In this document: positions 17,728 to 25,499 of the stretch, piece after piece
Position numbering within the stretch: the first letter of the stretch is position 1
Layout of the letters: every line of letters starts with the position of its first letter
DNA from: Corynebacterium yonathiae
GTDB lineage: Bacteria > Actinomycetota > Actinomycetes > Mycobacteriales > Mycobacteriaceae
Assembly: GCF_027570195.1 (NCBI RefSeq)
Contig: NZ_JAKMUZ010000013.1
Location: 17,002-81,001 of the forward strand
DNA: 64,000 bases
Direction: 5' to 3'
Made by a program: the position numbers and the translations under genes
The notes under the pieces: generated by a model
What the model saw: only the letters and a program-made list of their open reading frames with translations
Told to the model about the DNA's origin: nothing
Database searches by the model: none

Positions 17728-18670
17728 CGCGGCATCTTTCTCTCGCCGAGAAAAGGCGCGCCTTAGGCTCGCCTCGCAAGGCTTAACCGTTCAGCAGTGG
17801 GACAGCACGGAGGAAGTGGTCCAGGCTTTCGGTGTTATGCAAGGCCAAGACCTGCACTCCGTGCGCCGATCCTTGGCCTTGCGGGCAGGAGACCACTCAG
17901 ATGCCGGAAATATTGTGCGTGGGTATCCCATGCGCCATACGCTTTTTGCGGCTTCTATCAAGGACATAGGCTGGATAACCGAACTGTGCGCAAAAGAGCG
18001 CAGGGGAGACGCTGAACTGCGCAGCGCTATTAATCAGCTTATTGATACACCCCTTTCACGAGCCGAGCTCAAGCAACGGGCTGCAGCGGTCCTGCCGGAA
18101 GTGCCCTTTTGGCATATTGTGCGTGTAGCAATGGAAAGCGGTCACGCCGTCTACTCCGGAGCGGACCAGCTGATTACACCGATGGAGTTGCCGGGATTGG
18201 ACAAGGTCTTCAATGGAGACCAGGTCGCAGCTACCGCTGACCTAATGGTCCGGTATTTCCGCACTCACGGCCCAGCGACGCTGCGGGACTTTGCGTGGTG
18301 GACAAAGCTACCGCAAAGACTAATTAGGCCAGCAGCTGAAAACCTTCCGCCGGACATTGTGCGGTGTGGAGAAGAATCCGAGGACTTTGTCTCGATAGAG
18401 GTAATTGATATGGCCGAGGCGCGAAGAAAGCGTTCGGTGCTCTTATTGGGAGCTTTCGACGAGTACATCCTGGGATACCGAGATCGGTTATTTGCGATGA
18501 CTTCAGAAGTTCACGAGATACTTGCCCCTGGAAACCGCGGTGTCTTCCGCCGCCCCATTGTGGTGGACGGCCAGGTTCGTGGGACGTGGAATAAGCAAGC
18601 TATTGAGGATTTGGGTATTCCCGGCTACGCAGAGCGCAAAATTCAGAAGTTGTGGCGGACTGCGCAATAA
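17711..18670 (+). CDS. AlkZ-like winged-helix protein (HTH_42), possible DNA glycosylase
   Basis: A 319-residue protein of the HTH_42/AlkZ superfamily, whose characterised members are glycosylases that unhook or remove bulky alkylated bases and crosslinks. The hallmark Gln-x-Gln motif is present as MQGQD (Gln44, Gln46), followed by LHSVRRSLALR. Later parts (GPATLRDFAWWTKLP, LLLGAFDEYILGYRDR, GTWNKQAIEDLG) match the tandem winged-helix pattern. ATG 17711, with AAGGA upstream, lies inside the last 17 bases of polA. That overlap ties it to DNA repair by context. Catalytic activity is inferred, not shown. Confidence 0.75.
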   Translation: MPQPTSAASFSRREKARLRLASQGLTVQQWDSTEEVVQAFGVMQGQDLHSVRRSLALRAGDHSDAGNIVRGYPMRHTLFAASIKDIGWITELCAKERRGDAELRSAINQLIDTPLSRAELKQRAAAVLPEVPFWHIVRVAMESGHAVYSGADQLITPMELPGLDKVFNGDQVAATADLMVRYFRTHGPATLRDFAWWTKLPQRLIRPAAENLPPDIVRCGEESEDFVSIEVIDMAEARRKRSVLLLGAFDEYILGYRDRLFAMTSEVHEILAPGNRGVFRRPIVVDGQVRGTWNKQAIEDLGIPGYAERKIQKLWRTAQ

Positions 18671-18747
18671 GTTTTTTTAGGTAGCCTTTTCTGTGCGGAA
18701 AGAATTATGCGTGCACATGGAGAAACTAGGAAGGGAAATACTGCGCA

Positions 18748-19104
18748 GTGACTCTGGAAGAGAAAGTAAATAAATGGAATCTCCGCTTTTTTGAAAGTTT
18801 GTGGGCCATTCAAGTGAATCTTCTTGCAGCCGATATTAATGACCTCGGGCTAGACCAATTCCTTGAAGACTATAAGGGTTCTGCAATTTCGTACCCGGTT
18901 TTAGCCGGGTCTTATTTTTTGATGGCCATGATCGTAGCGCGCGTGGCGCCAAACCCTAAGGTCAGGAGATTGACGGCCGCTGGGGTGATGGTCGCTTCCA
19001 CGGCCCTTGCGTTCCTCTTTCCGTCCGCGTGGATGTTTGCTGCGTTGGTTATTTTCGCCCTTGCTTATTACCTCTGGCCACGAAAAGAAGGCGTGTCTAT
19101 CTGA
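18748..19104 (+). CDS. Small membrane protein of unknown function
   Basis: A 118-residue protein I do not recognise. It has an amphipathic N-terminal half (MTLEEKVNKWNLRFFESLWA) and three hydrophobic stretches: around YPVLAGSYFLMAMIVARV, then GVMVASTALAFLF and MFAALVIFALAYYL. It ends in a charged tail. The GTG start has AGGAAGGG upstream. Its 3' end overlaps the convergent RDD gene by 37 bases, which is unusual in this compact but mostly non-overlapping region. It follows the AlkZ-like gene by 77 bases and probably has its own promoter. Confidence 0.6.
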   Translation: MTLEEKVNKWNLRFFESLWAIQVNLLAADINDLGLDQFLEDYKGSAISYPVLAGSYFLMAMIVARVAPNPKVRRLTAAGVMVASTALAFLFPSAWMFAALVIFALAYYLWPRKEGVSI

Positions 19105-19538
19105 GGTCGGCGCTCCACTAGGCAATTGGCCAGCATATCGAAGGGAGTTTGGCCAAAAGCGAGCATGCTTATGCTGAGAATTGCTAAAAATAGCGGCATT
19201 ACTCCGGGCCAGCCTGTCAGCGTAAGCATTGTGAGCAATAGCCAGGAATTACGCAGGCAGGCGGTGAAAAATCCTGGGTGGGTAGCAATGACTTCCAGCT
19301 GCAGGGACCACTTACCTAACGAGGTGGATTTCGTGGCTTCCACCCATACTCGATAGGCGTAAAAGACCATGGCGGCGGCAATGGCATTATAGAGTTCTAA
19401 GGTCTCTCCAGTAAGAGGATGGCCGGCTACCGCATTCACTACCCATTGCACCACCATAACGATGGCAGCGGCTAGGAAGCTATCAATCCACCAGGCAATG
19501 CCACGTCGTATCAATAATCCAATCCGGTCCAAAACCAT
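19068..19538 (-). CDS. RDD-family membrane protein
   Basis: A protein of about 156 residues with an RDD domain: an N-terminal RRGIAWWIDSFL segment (the Arg/Asp signature), about three hydrophobic helices, and the mid-protein Thr/Ser-rich loop STSLGKWSLQLEV. RDD proteins are membrane proteins of mostly unknown function; some act as ion antiporters. I favour ATG 19538 over 19544 because TAACCT lies 6 bases before it, a leaderless arrangement. It converges on the small membrane-protein gene and overlaps it by 37 bases. Confidence 0.72.
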   Translation of the reverse strand: MVLDRIGLLIRRGIAWWIDSFLAAAIVMVVQWVVNAVAGHPLTGETLELYNAIAAAMVFYAYRVWVEATKSTSLGKWSLQLEVIATHPGFFTACLRNSWLLLTMLTLTGWPGVMPLFLAILSISMLAFGQTPFDMLANCLVERRPQIDTPSFRGQR

Positions 19539-19544
19539 GTCCAT

Positions 19545-19550
19545 AGGTTA
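19545..19550 (-). promoter_or_regulatory. -10 element of a probable leaderless promoter (RDD gene)
   Basis: TAACCT on the minus strand, then 6 bases, then ATG at 19538. It sits directly before the stop of the methyltransferase gene upstream. Confidence 0.4.
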
Positions 19551-20279
19551 GCGGGAATTGCGGCAGACGAAAATAATCGTGCCGGGAAAGATTTCTCCTC
19601 GCTCCGGAGACCATTGGCCCCAGGTGGTGCTAAGGCCCTGTGGCCACTCGGGTTCAATGATGTCCTCGATAAGGAACGGGCCCTTGCCTTGTAAGGCTTG
19701 GAACCAGTCGGCGATGGTGCGATGGAACTCCGCATATGTGAGATTGCCATCGCGGTCTTGTTCCAGATAGGCGCGATCGAAATAGCTAATATCGGCCGTT
19801 AGATTGGTGGGATCATCGGGGAAGATCCAGCGCATTGGATGGGTGACTGAGAGGACGAAACGACCGCCTGGTTTAAGAACTCGGGAGACCTCCTGCAGGG
19901 CTACGTCGATATTAGCGAGGAACGGAAAAGCGCCGAACGCAGAGAAGGCAGCATCGAAGGATTCAGTGGCATAGGGGAGCGAAAGCGCATCTGCTTGGGT
20001 CAGGGGAAGTGCCCCGGCAGCGTGGTTGAGCATGCCGCGGGAGATATCGACGCCGGTGGCAAAGCGGGCACGCGTTAGGAGCCACTCGGTACACGGTGCG
20101 GACCCGCAACCAATTTCCAGGACGGAAGAATCTGAGACGTCGCCAAGCAGGTGTGCTTGGTCCTCGTGGAGCATTTCTGGGCACCAATAAAAGGAAGAAA
20201 GATAGTCAGGGTGCTCGGCGTGGTAGCTGGCGGCGTCGCCATCCCAGTAGGCCTGATTTGCTTGCGATGGGGAAGTCAC
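19548..20279 (-). CDS. Class I SAM-dependent methyltransferase
   Basis: A 243-residue methyltransferase of the UbiE/Methyltransf_11 type. SAM motif I is VLEIGCGSAPCTEWLL near residue 55. It is followed by ATGVDISRGMLNHA, ADALSLPYATESFDAAFSAFG (motif II) and LQEVSRVLKPGGRFVLSVTHPMRW (motif III). The substrate is not evident. The GTG start is 73 bases before the first minus-to-plus divergence point, with the rpsA leader on the other side. Homologues in Corynebacterium often lie next to rpsA (recollection). Confidence 0.85.
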   Translation of the reverse strand: MTSPSQANQAYWDGDAASYHAEHPDYLSSFYWCPEMLHEDQAHLLGDVSDSSVLEIGCGSAPCTEWLLTRARFATGVDISRGMLNHAAGALPLTQADALSLPYATESFDAAFSAFGAFPFLANIDVALQEVSRVLKPGGRFVLSVTHPMRWIFPDDPTNLTADISYFDRAYLEQDRDGNLTYAEFHRTIADWFQALQGKGPFLIEDIIEPEWPQGLSTTWGQWSPERGEIFPGTIIFVCRNSR

Positions 20280-20528
20280 AGTGAGGAAAATTCCTTGGAG
20301 AAAAAGTTGGGCCGTGTATTTGCCCTTTAAGCTGGACAGATGTAGTGTTGGTTGGGCGTGTCTATGCCACGGGTTGTTCTAAGCCGCTGTAGGAAGGCTT
20401 TAAGCAATCACGAGGCGGGATCGAATATTTTCTTTTTTGCTGCCTTTTGGGCAGCTTATCAGGCTTTTTCGAGAGACGCGCAGTTGTCCAATTTCGATTT
20501 CCTACATTTATTCGGAGCATTTCTTAAT
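20280..20528 (+). promoter_or_regulatory. Long 5' leader and promoter region of rpsA
   Basis: A 249-base region before rpsA with no supported gene. A possible promoter has TTGGGC near 20307 and TTTAAG/TAAGCT near 20326-20333, which would give a leader of nearly 200 bases. Inside it GCTGCC (20439-20444) and GGCAGC (20450-20455) form a 6-bp hairpin flanked by T-rich tracts. GGAG lies about 11 bases before the ATG. Autogenous control by S1 is known in other bacteria and possible here (inference). Confidence 0.4.
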
Positions 20529-21989
20529 ATGCCATCTTCTAATACCCCGCAGGTTGCGATCAACGATATCGGAACCGCAGAGGACTTCCTCGCAGCTGTA
20601 GACGCCACCATCAAGTACTTCAACGATGGTGACATCGTCGGGGGTACCGTCGTCAAGGTTGACCACGACGAGGTACTGCTGGACATCGGATACAAGACCG
20701 AAGGCGTTATCCCTTCCCGCGAGCTGTCCATCAAGCACGACGTCAACCCAGATGAGGTTGTTGAGGTCGGCGATGAGGTTGACGCACTTGTTCTCACCAA
20801 GGAGGACAAGGAAGGCCGCCTGATCCTGTCCAAGAAGCGTGCACAGTACGAGCGCGCTTGGGGCGCCATCGAGGAGCTGCAGGCCAAGGAAGAGCCTGTC
20901 ACCGGTACCGTTATCGAGGTTGTCAAGGGCGGCCTCATCCTGGATATCGGCCTGCGTGGCTTCCTGCCTGCATCTCTGGTTGAGATGCGTCGCGTCCGCG
21001 ACCTGGAGCCGTACATCGGCCAGGAACTGGAAGCAAAGATCATCGAGCTGGACAAGCAGCGCAACAACGTTGTTCTGTCTCGCCGTGCATACCTGGAGCA
21101 GACCCAGTCCGAGGTTCGCTCCGAGTTCCTGCACCAGCTGCAGAAGGGCCAGGTCCGCAAGGGCGTTGTGTCCTCCATCGTCAACTTCGGCGCCTTCGTC
21201 GATCTCGGCGGTGTCGACGGCCTGGTTCACGTTTCCGAGCTGTCCTGGAAGCACATTGACCACCCATCCGAGGTTGTCACCGTTGGTGACGAGGTAACCG
21301 TTGAGGTTCTGGATGTTGATCTGGACCGCGAGCGCGTTTCCCTGTCCCTGAAGGCTACCCAGGAAGATCCATGGCGTGTATTCGCCCGCACCCACGCTGT
21401 GGGTCAGATCGTTCCGGGCAAGGTCACCAAGCTCGTTCCATTCGGCGCCTTCGTTCGCGTCGAAGAGGGCATCGAGGGCCTGGTTCACATCTCCGAGCTG
21501 GCTCAGCGCCACGTCGAGGTGCCAGACCAGGTTGTCACCGTTGGCCAGGAAGTTATGGTCAAGGTCATCGACATCGATCTCGAGCGTCGTCGTATCTCCT
21601 TGTCCGTTAAGCAAGCAGACGAGGACTACACCGAAGAGTTCGATCCGTCCAAGTACGGCATGGCTGACTCCTACGACGAGCAGGGCAACTACGTCTTCCC
21701 TGAGGGCTTTGACCCTGAGACTAACGAGTGGAAGGAAGGCTTCGACGAGCAGCGTCAGGCTTGGGAGGCACGCTACGCAGAGTCCGAGCGTCGCTTCAAC
21801 CTGCACACCGCTCAGATCGAGCGCAACCGCGCCGCAGCCGCTGAGGCTGCTGAGTCTGCAGAGTCCTCCAACTACTCCTCTGATTCCTCCGATGCAGCTC
21901 CGGCATCCGAGACTCAGGCAGAGGTTGGCGGCTCCCTGGCTTCCGATGAGCAGCTCGCCGCACTGCGCGACAAGCTCGCTGGCAACTAA
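20529..21989 (+). CDS. rpsA: 30S ribosomal protein S1
   Basis: RNA-binding ribosomal protein that helps mRNA engage the 30S subunit. The 486 residues carry four S1 domains, at about 36-105, 123-188, 209-277 and 294-363, each with the GxVxxxxxxGxxVdLg-like pattern (for example KGVVSSIVNFGAFVDLGG). The acidic, Ser/Ala-rich C-terminal tail is typical of actinobacterial S1. I chose ATG 20529 (MPSSNTPQVAIND); the open upstream frame does not resemble S1. Codon use is strongly biased, as expected for a highly expressed gene. A terminator lies 45 bases downstream. Confidence 0.97.
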   Translation: MPSSNTPQVAINDIGTAEDFLAAVDATIKYFNDGDIVGGTVVKVDHDEVLLDIGYKTEGVIPSRELSIKHDVNPDEVVEVGDEVDALVLTKEDKEGRLILSKKRAQYERAWGAIEELQAKEEPVTGTVIEVVKGGLILDIGLRGFLPASLVEMRRVRDLEPYIGQELEAKIIELDKQRNNVVLSRRAYLEQTQSEVRSEFLHQLQKGQVRKGVVSSIVNFGAFVDLGGVDGLVHVSELSWKHIDHPSEVVTVGDEVTVEVLDVDLDRERVSLSLKATQEDPWRVFARTHAVGQIVPGKVTKLVPFGAFVRVEEGIEGLVHISELAQRHVEVPDQVVTVGQEVMVKVIDIDLERRRISLSVKQADEDYTEEFDPSKYGMADSYDEQGNYVFPEGFDPETNEWKEGFDEQRQAWEARYAESERRFNLHTAQIERNRAAAAEAAESAESSNYSSDSSDAAPASETQAEVGGSLASDEQLAALRDKLAGN

Positions 21990-22034
21990 AGCTTCCGCTT
22001 AGTTCCCTGCTGAGCCTTAGAGCTCAGCTTCAAG

Positions 22035-22077
22035 GCCGCGTTTACTTCGTCATACAGACGGGGTGGACGCGGCTTTT
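22035..22077 (+). terminator. Terminator after rpsA
   Basis: GCCGCGT (22035-22041) pairs with ACGCGGC (22067-22073) and is followed by TTTT. The 25-base loop can form an inner short stem. Confidence 0.65.
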
Positions 22078-22195
22078 GTGATCTTTGAGACAGACTCTGC
22101 AATCGTTTGCTGGGGCATTTCAGATATATAAATGGTTGACCAGCGTAGACGGACAGAGGGAAGCAAAAAGAGCCTGGAAAGACCACAAAACGGGC

Positions 22196-22224
22196 TTTTG
22201 TTCATGTGGGAATCCTCTTATACT
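22196..22224 (+). promoter_or_regulatory. Predicted ptsG promoter
   Basis: TATACT at 22219-22224 is a good -10 match. TTTTGT at 22196-22201 is a weak -35 with a 17-base spacer. It would give a leader of about 57 bases carrying the palindrome at 22237-22261 and a GAGGAG ribosome site. Confidence 0.45.
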
Positions 22225-22236
22225 CAACTATGACGT

Positions 22237-22261
22237 TATAGCCAGTGTCGTACTGGTTATA
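22237..22261 (+). promoter_or_regulatory. 25-base imperfect palindrome between ptsG promoter and start, candidate operator
   Basis: Arms TATAGCCAGT and ACTGGTTATA are inverted repeats with one mismatch, separated by GTCGT. The element lies just downstream of the predicted transcription start. Its position suits a repressor site; SugR and GntR-type regulators control ptsG in C. glutamicum, but I cannot assign this element to either. Confidence 0.45.
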
Positions 22262-22288
22262 GGTGGTATTTGAACTGAGGAGTAAGAA

Positions 22289-24340
22289 GTGGCATCTACC
22301 AAAGACACTTCCGCCCACATCGTTGAAAGCATCGGCGGCGCTGACAACATTACGTCGCTGACGCACTGTGCGACGCGCCTGCGTTTCCAACTTGCTGATG
22401 CGGGGAAAGTTGATAAAGAAAAGCTCGACAGCGACCCAGCGGTGCTAGGCACCGTGCCACAAGGCGCCCACGGCTACCAAGTAGTCATGGGCGGCGGCGT
22501 TGCTGACTATTACAACGAAATCATCAAGCAGCCCGGTGTACACGCTTCCGGTGAGAAAACGGCGTCCTCCAAGAAGGAGTACGACGGTGTTCGCGGAAAG
22601 TACGATTGGGTAGATTACTGCTTCGAATTTCTTTCTGATACCTTCCGCCCTGTTCTCTGGGCACTGTTGGGTGCCTCGCTCATTATCATGCTGCTGATCT
22701 TGGCGGACACCTTTGGTATTCAGGATTTCCGTGCTCCGCTGGAGGAGCAGCCAGAAGGTTTCCGTTTGGCTCACGCGATGTACCAGTCGGTCTTTTACTT
22801 CCTACCGGTGATGGTGGGAGCGACTGCGGCTCAGAAACTAGGTGCAAATATGTGGGTTTCTGCCGCTATCCCAGCGGCACTTCTTACCCCGGAGTTTTTG
22901 TCCCTGGGCGAAGCAGGCGATACCGCAAATATCTTTGGTCTGCCGTTGGTTATTGACTCCTACGGCTCCCAGGTCTTCCCGCCGATCCTGGCTGCAATCG
23001 GTCTATATTGGGTGGAAAAGGGACTGAAAAAGGTTATTCCAAGCGCGGTACACATGGTTTTCGTACCGTTCTTCTCCCTGCTGATTATGATTCCGGCAAC
23101 GGCCTTCCTCCTTGGCCCGTTCGGCATTGGCGTGGGCAACGGCATTTCCTGGGTCCTTTATCAAATCAATGATTTCTCGCCTTTCATCTTGGCTATTGTC
23201 GTCCCGCTGCTGTACCCATTCCTGGTGCCGATGGGCCTGCACTGGCCGCTGAACGTCATCATGATCCAGAACATCGCCACCTACGGCTACGACTTCATTC
23301 AAGGGCCGATGGGCGCATGGAACTTTGCCTGCTTCGGTGTCGTCGGCGCGGTCATGGTCATCTCCTTCAAGGAGAAGAACAATGCCATGCGCCAGGTCTC
23401 CATCGGTGCGTTCGCAGCGGGCATCCTAGGCGGCGTGTCGGAACCTTCCCTGTACGGCATCTTGTTGCGCTTCCGCCGCAGCTACTACCGGTTGCTGCCA
23501 GGTTGTGCCTTGGGTGGCGCAATCATCGGTCTTTTCGATGTCCGTGCAGAAGCCTTCGTCTTTACCTCGGCGTTGACCACCAGCGCCATGACCCCGCATT
23601 TGGGCTACGTGCTGGGCATCTCGGCTGCTTTCCTTACTTCCTTCATCCTCACCTTGTTCTTCGGCTACCGCACGGCAGAAGAAAAACAGGCCGACTTGGA
23701 GCGCATCGCGCGCGAGCAAGGCGAGACTGTTGATGATGCAGCTGCTCGCGGAGAGTTGAATTTCTCCAAGAGCAAAGATGCGGACTCCGCCAGCGAGGGC
23801 GGCGCCGTTCCCGCTAGCGCCGCAGGCGCTGCTGCCACCGGCGTGGCCACCAAGCAGGCTGGGAAGGAAGCGATTGCGCTGGATTCTCCTCTCGAGGGCG
23901 AAGCGGTCGATCTGTCGGAAGTTCCGGATCCCATTTTCGCCGCAGCAAAGTTGGGCCCGGGTATGGCGGTCCAGCCGGCTGGCAATGCGGTCTTTGCGCC
24001 TGCCGACGGCAAGGTGCTCACCGTTCAAAATTCTGGCCATGCGGTAGGCCTAAGCTTGGATAACGGTGTGCAGCTACTCATCCACGTAGGTCTCGACACC
24101 GTGGAGCTGGCAGGCGAAGGTTTTGAAGTCCACGTGGCGAAGAAGCAACGCATCTCCGCTGGCGATAAGTTGATTACCTTTGATCCAGAGTTCATCCGTT
24201 CCAAGGGCTATAACTTGATTACTCCAGTGGTGGTCACCAATGCCACCAAGTTTGGTTCTGTCACTGGCGACGCCGGCCAGGTTTCCCCGAGTGATACCCT
24301 GCTTCACGTCTCTCCGAAGGCTGAGGAAGCAGCGCAATAG
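22289..24340 (+). CDS. ptsG: Glucose PTS permease EIIBCA
   Basis: Takes up and phosphorylates glucose using phosphate from EI/HPr. The 683-residue protein is the same length as C. glutamicum PtsG as I recall it. Domain order: EIIB (THCATRLRF, phospho-Cys27), membrane EIIC (about 110-450, with ILGGVSEPSLYGILLRF), an Ala-rich linker (about 490-530), then EIIA (LLIHVGLDTV, phospho-His599). GTG start with GAGGAG upstream. It sits between rpsA and coaE, its place in C. glutamicum, which favours glucose over sucrose or beta-glucosides; other sugars are not excluded. Confidence 0.92.
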   Translation: MASTKDTSAHIVESIGGADNITSLTHCATRLRFQLADAGKVDKEKLDSDPAVLGTVPQGAHGYQVVMGGGVADYYNEIIKQPGVHASGEKTASSKKEYDGVRGKYDWVDYCFEFLSDTFRPVLWALLGASLIIMLLILADTFGIQDFRAPLEEQPEGFRLAHAMYQSVFYFLPVMVGATAAQKLGANMWVSAAIPAALLTPEFLSLGEAGDTANIFGLPLVIDSYGSQVFPPILAAIGLYWVEKGLKKVIPSAVHMVFVPFFSLLIMIPATAFLLGPFGIGVGNGISWVLYQINDFSPFILAIVVPLLYPFLVPMGLHWPLNVIMIQNIATYGYDFIQGPMGAWNFACFGVVGAVMVISFKEKNNAMRQVSIGAFAAGILGGVSEPSLYGILLRFRRSYYRLLPGCALGGAIIGLFDVRAEAFVFTSALTTSAMTPHLGYVLGISAAFLTSFILTLFFGYRTAEEKQADLERIAREQGETVDDAAARGELNFSKSKDADSASEGGAVPASAAGAAATGVATKQAGKEAIALDSPLEGEAVDLSEVPDPIFAAAKLGPGMAVQPAGNAVFAPADGKVLTVQNSGHAVGLSLDNGVQLLIHVGLDTVELAGEGFEVHVAKKQRISAGDKLITFDPEFIRSKGYNLITPVVVTNATKFGSVTGDAGQVSPSDTLLHVSPKAEEAAQ

Positions 24341-24364
24341 AGGTTCGCGTATAGCTTGGATTAA

Positions 24365-24404
24365 AAAAGGAGCTTCACCATCACGGATGGTGGGGCTCCT
24401 TTTC
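24365..24404. terminator. Terminator after ptsG
   Basis: A 17-bp stem (with G-T pairs) runs from AAAAGGAGC to GCTCCTTTT around a 5-base loop, with A and T runs on both sides, so it could work in either direction. It lies directly upstream of the coaE promoter. Confidence 0.85.
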
Positions 24405-24407
24405 GCG

Positions 24408-24413
24408 TAGGGT
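24408..24413 (+). promoter_or_regulatory. -10 element of a probable leaderless promoter (coaE)
   Basis: TAGGGT, then 7 bases, then the coaE ATG at 24421. No Shine-Dalgarno is present. Confidence 0.5.
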
Positions 24414-24420
24414 GGCGAGC

Positions 24421-25029
24421 ATGAAACTCATTGGGCTAACGGGCGGTATTGGCAGTGGCAAGTCAACAGTCGCAGCACTATGCCGTGAGCGCGGGTGGCG
24501 AATAGTCGATGCTGATGCGATTGCACGCGAGGTCGTACAGCCTGGACAGCCTGCTTTATCCGAGTTGGCAGCAGCATTTGGAAAAGATATCTTGCTGGCG
24601 GATGGTCAGCTCAACCGCAAGGAGCTGGCTCGGCGAGCCTTCGCGGATAAACAGCATACTGAGTTGTTGAATTCTATTACCCATCCGCGCATCCAGGAGG
24701 AAACACAGCGTCAATTTGCGGCGGCACGTGGAGATGGCTGTGACTTCGCCGTTTACGATATGCCGTTGTTGGTGGATAACGGCTTGGATAAAGATATGGA
24801 CTGCGTCATCGTGGTCGATGTGACCCCAGAGGAGCGCGTCCGCCGGCTTATAACCTCGCGTGGACTGGAAGAAGACGATGCACGGCGTCGGATAGCAGCG
24901 CAGGTGCCGGATGAGGTGCGGCTTGCCGCGGCCACGCACGTCATTGATAATAATGGCACGCTGGACCAGCTACGTGAGCGAACGATCGAAGTCATGGACC
25001 GCATTGCAGCCGAGTCACCCAAGGTTTAA
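24421..25029 (+). CDS. coaE: Dephospho-CoA kinase
   Basis: Phosphorylates the ribose 3'-OH of dephospho-CoA, the last step of CoA synthesis. The 202-residue protein has the P-loop GLTGGIGSGKSTVA at residues 5-18, DADAIAREVVQPG, the substrate motif ITHPRI and the lid region ITSRGLEEDDARRRIAAQ. ATG 24421 is preferred over the in-frame GTG nine bases upstream, because the shorter form matches the family N-terminus and TAGGGT precedes it by 7 bases. It completes the pathway step begun by coaD at 7.4 kb. Confidence 0.96.
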   Translation: MKLIGLTGGIGSGKSTVAALCRERGWRIVDADAIAREVVQPGQPALSELAAAFGKDILLADGQLNRKELARRAFADKQHTELLNSITHPRIQEETQRQFAAARGDGCDFAVYDMPLLVDNGLDKDMDCVIVVDVTPEERVRRLITSRGLEEDDARRRIAAQVPDEVRLAAATHVIDNNGTLDQLRERTIEVMDRIAAESPKV

Positions 25030-25083
25030 CTATTGGGTAGCTAAAATTTACACCCTTTCGAAGTCTCGTTAACCTTGGCGGCT

Positions 25084-25089
25084 TAAGCT
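25084..25089 (+). promoter_or_regulatory. -10 element of a probable leaderless promoter (DUF4259 gene)
   Basis: TAAGCT, 7 bases, then GTG at 25097; no ribosome-binding site. Confidence 0.45.
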
Positions 25090-25096
25090 ACCCGCC

Positions 25097-25459
25097 GTGG
25101 GAACGTGGGATACTGGGCCTTTTGATAATCACGCGGCGCGAGAACTACTCGCAAGCTTGCGGGATGGTTCTTTCGATCTCAAAAACTTTCAGCAATCATG
25201 TTCCACAGAGCCCATAGACTCAGATGACGCAGAAACCATGATTGCACTCGGCGCGTTATTGAAGCTGGAAGCTGATGCACTGCCGGAAGGAATTTATCGC
25301 GAGGATCTGGAGCCCCTGTACACACCGCAGTCAAAGGCTTGGCTGCGCCGCCGCATTAATAGTGCGATGCGGCCCGAGGCCTCTTCCGTGTATGCGCTGT
25401 GGGAGACGACTGGCGAGTTAGAGGAATGGCTTCGTACCGCGCAGGACTCCCTGCCCTGA
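25097..25459 (+). CDS. DUF4259-domain protein
   Basis: A 120-residue soluble protein whose N-terminus MGTWDTGPFDNHAARELLASL is the DUF4259 signature (G-x-W-x-x-GPFDND-like). Function unknown. There are no membrane segments or signal peptide. It is acidic, with the C-terminal pattern YALWETTGELEEWLRT, also common in the family. It appears leaderless, with a GTG start. It sits between coaE and uvrB and is probably transcribed alone. Confidence 0.8.
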   Translation: MGTWDTGPFDNHAARELLASLRDGSFDLKNFQQSCSTEPIDSDDAETMIALGALLKLEADALPEGIYREDLEPLYTPQSKAWLRRRINSAMRPEASSVYALWETTGELEEWLRTAQDSLP

Positions 25460-25486
25460 TCATGGCTAGGCGCGCCACTTAGGCAG

Positions 25487-25492
25487 TAGAGT
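25487..25492 (+). promoter_or_regulatory. -10 element of a probable leaderless promoter (uvrB)
   Basis: TAGAGT, 7 bases, then ATG at 25500. No Shine-Dalgarno. No LexA box was recognised by eye. Confidence 0.5.
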
Positions 25493-25499
25493 AGTGGGC

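Noticed and set aside
18672..18690. DtxR-like iron box TTAGGT-AGCCT before the small membrane-protein gene
   Set aside because: Only one half of the 19-base palindrome matches and the spacing is wrong.
20508..21806. Long antisense open frame across rpsA
   Set aside because: It mirrors the strong codon bias of rpsA, has low-complexity composition, and resembles no protein family. The same applies to long antisense frames over uvrA (35208-36302) and uvrB (26538-27485).
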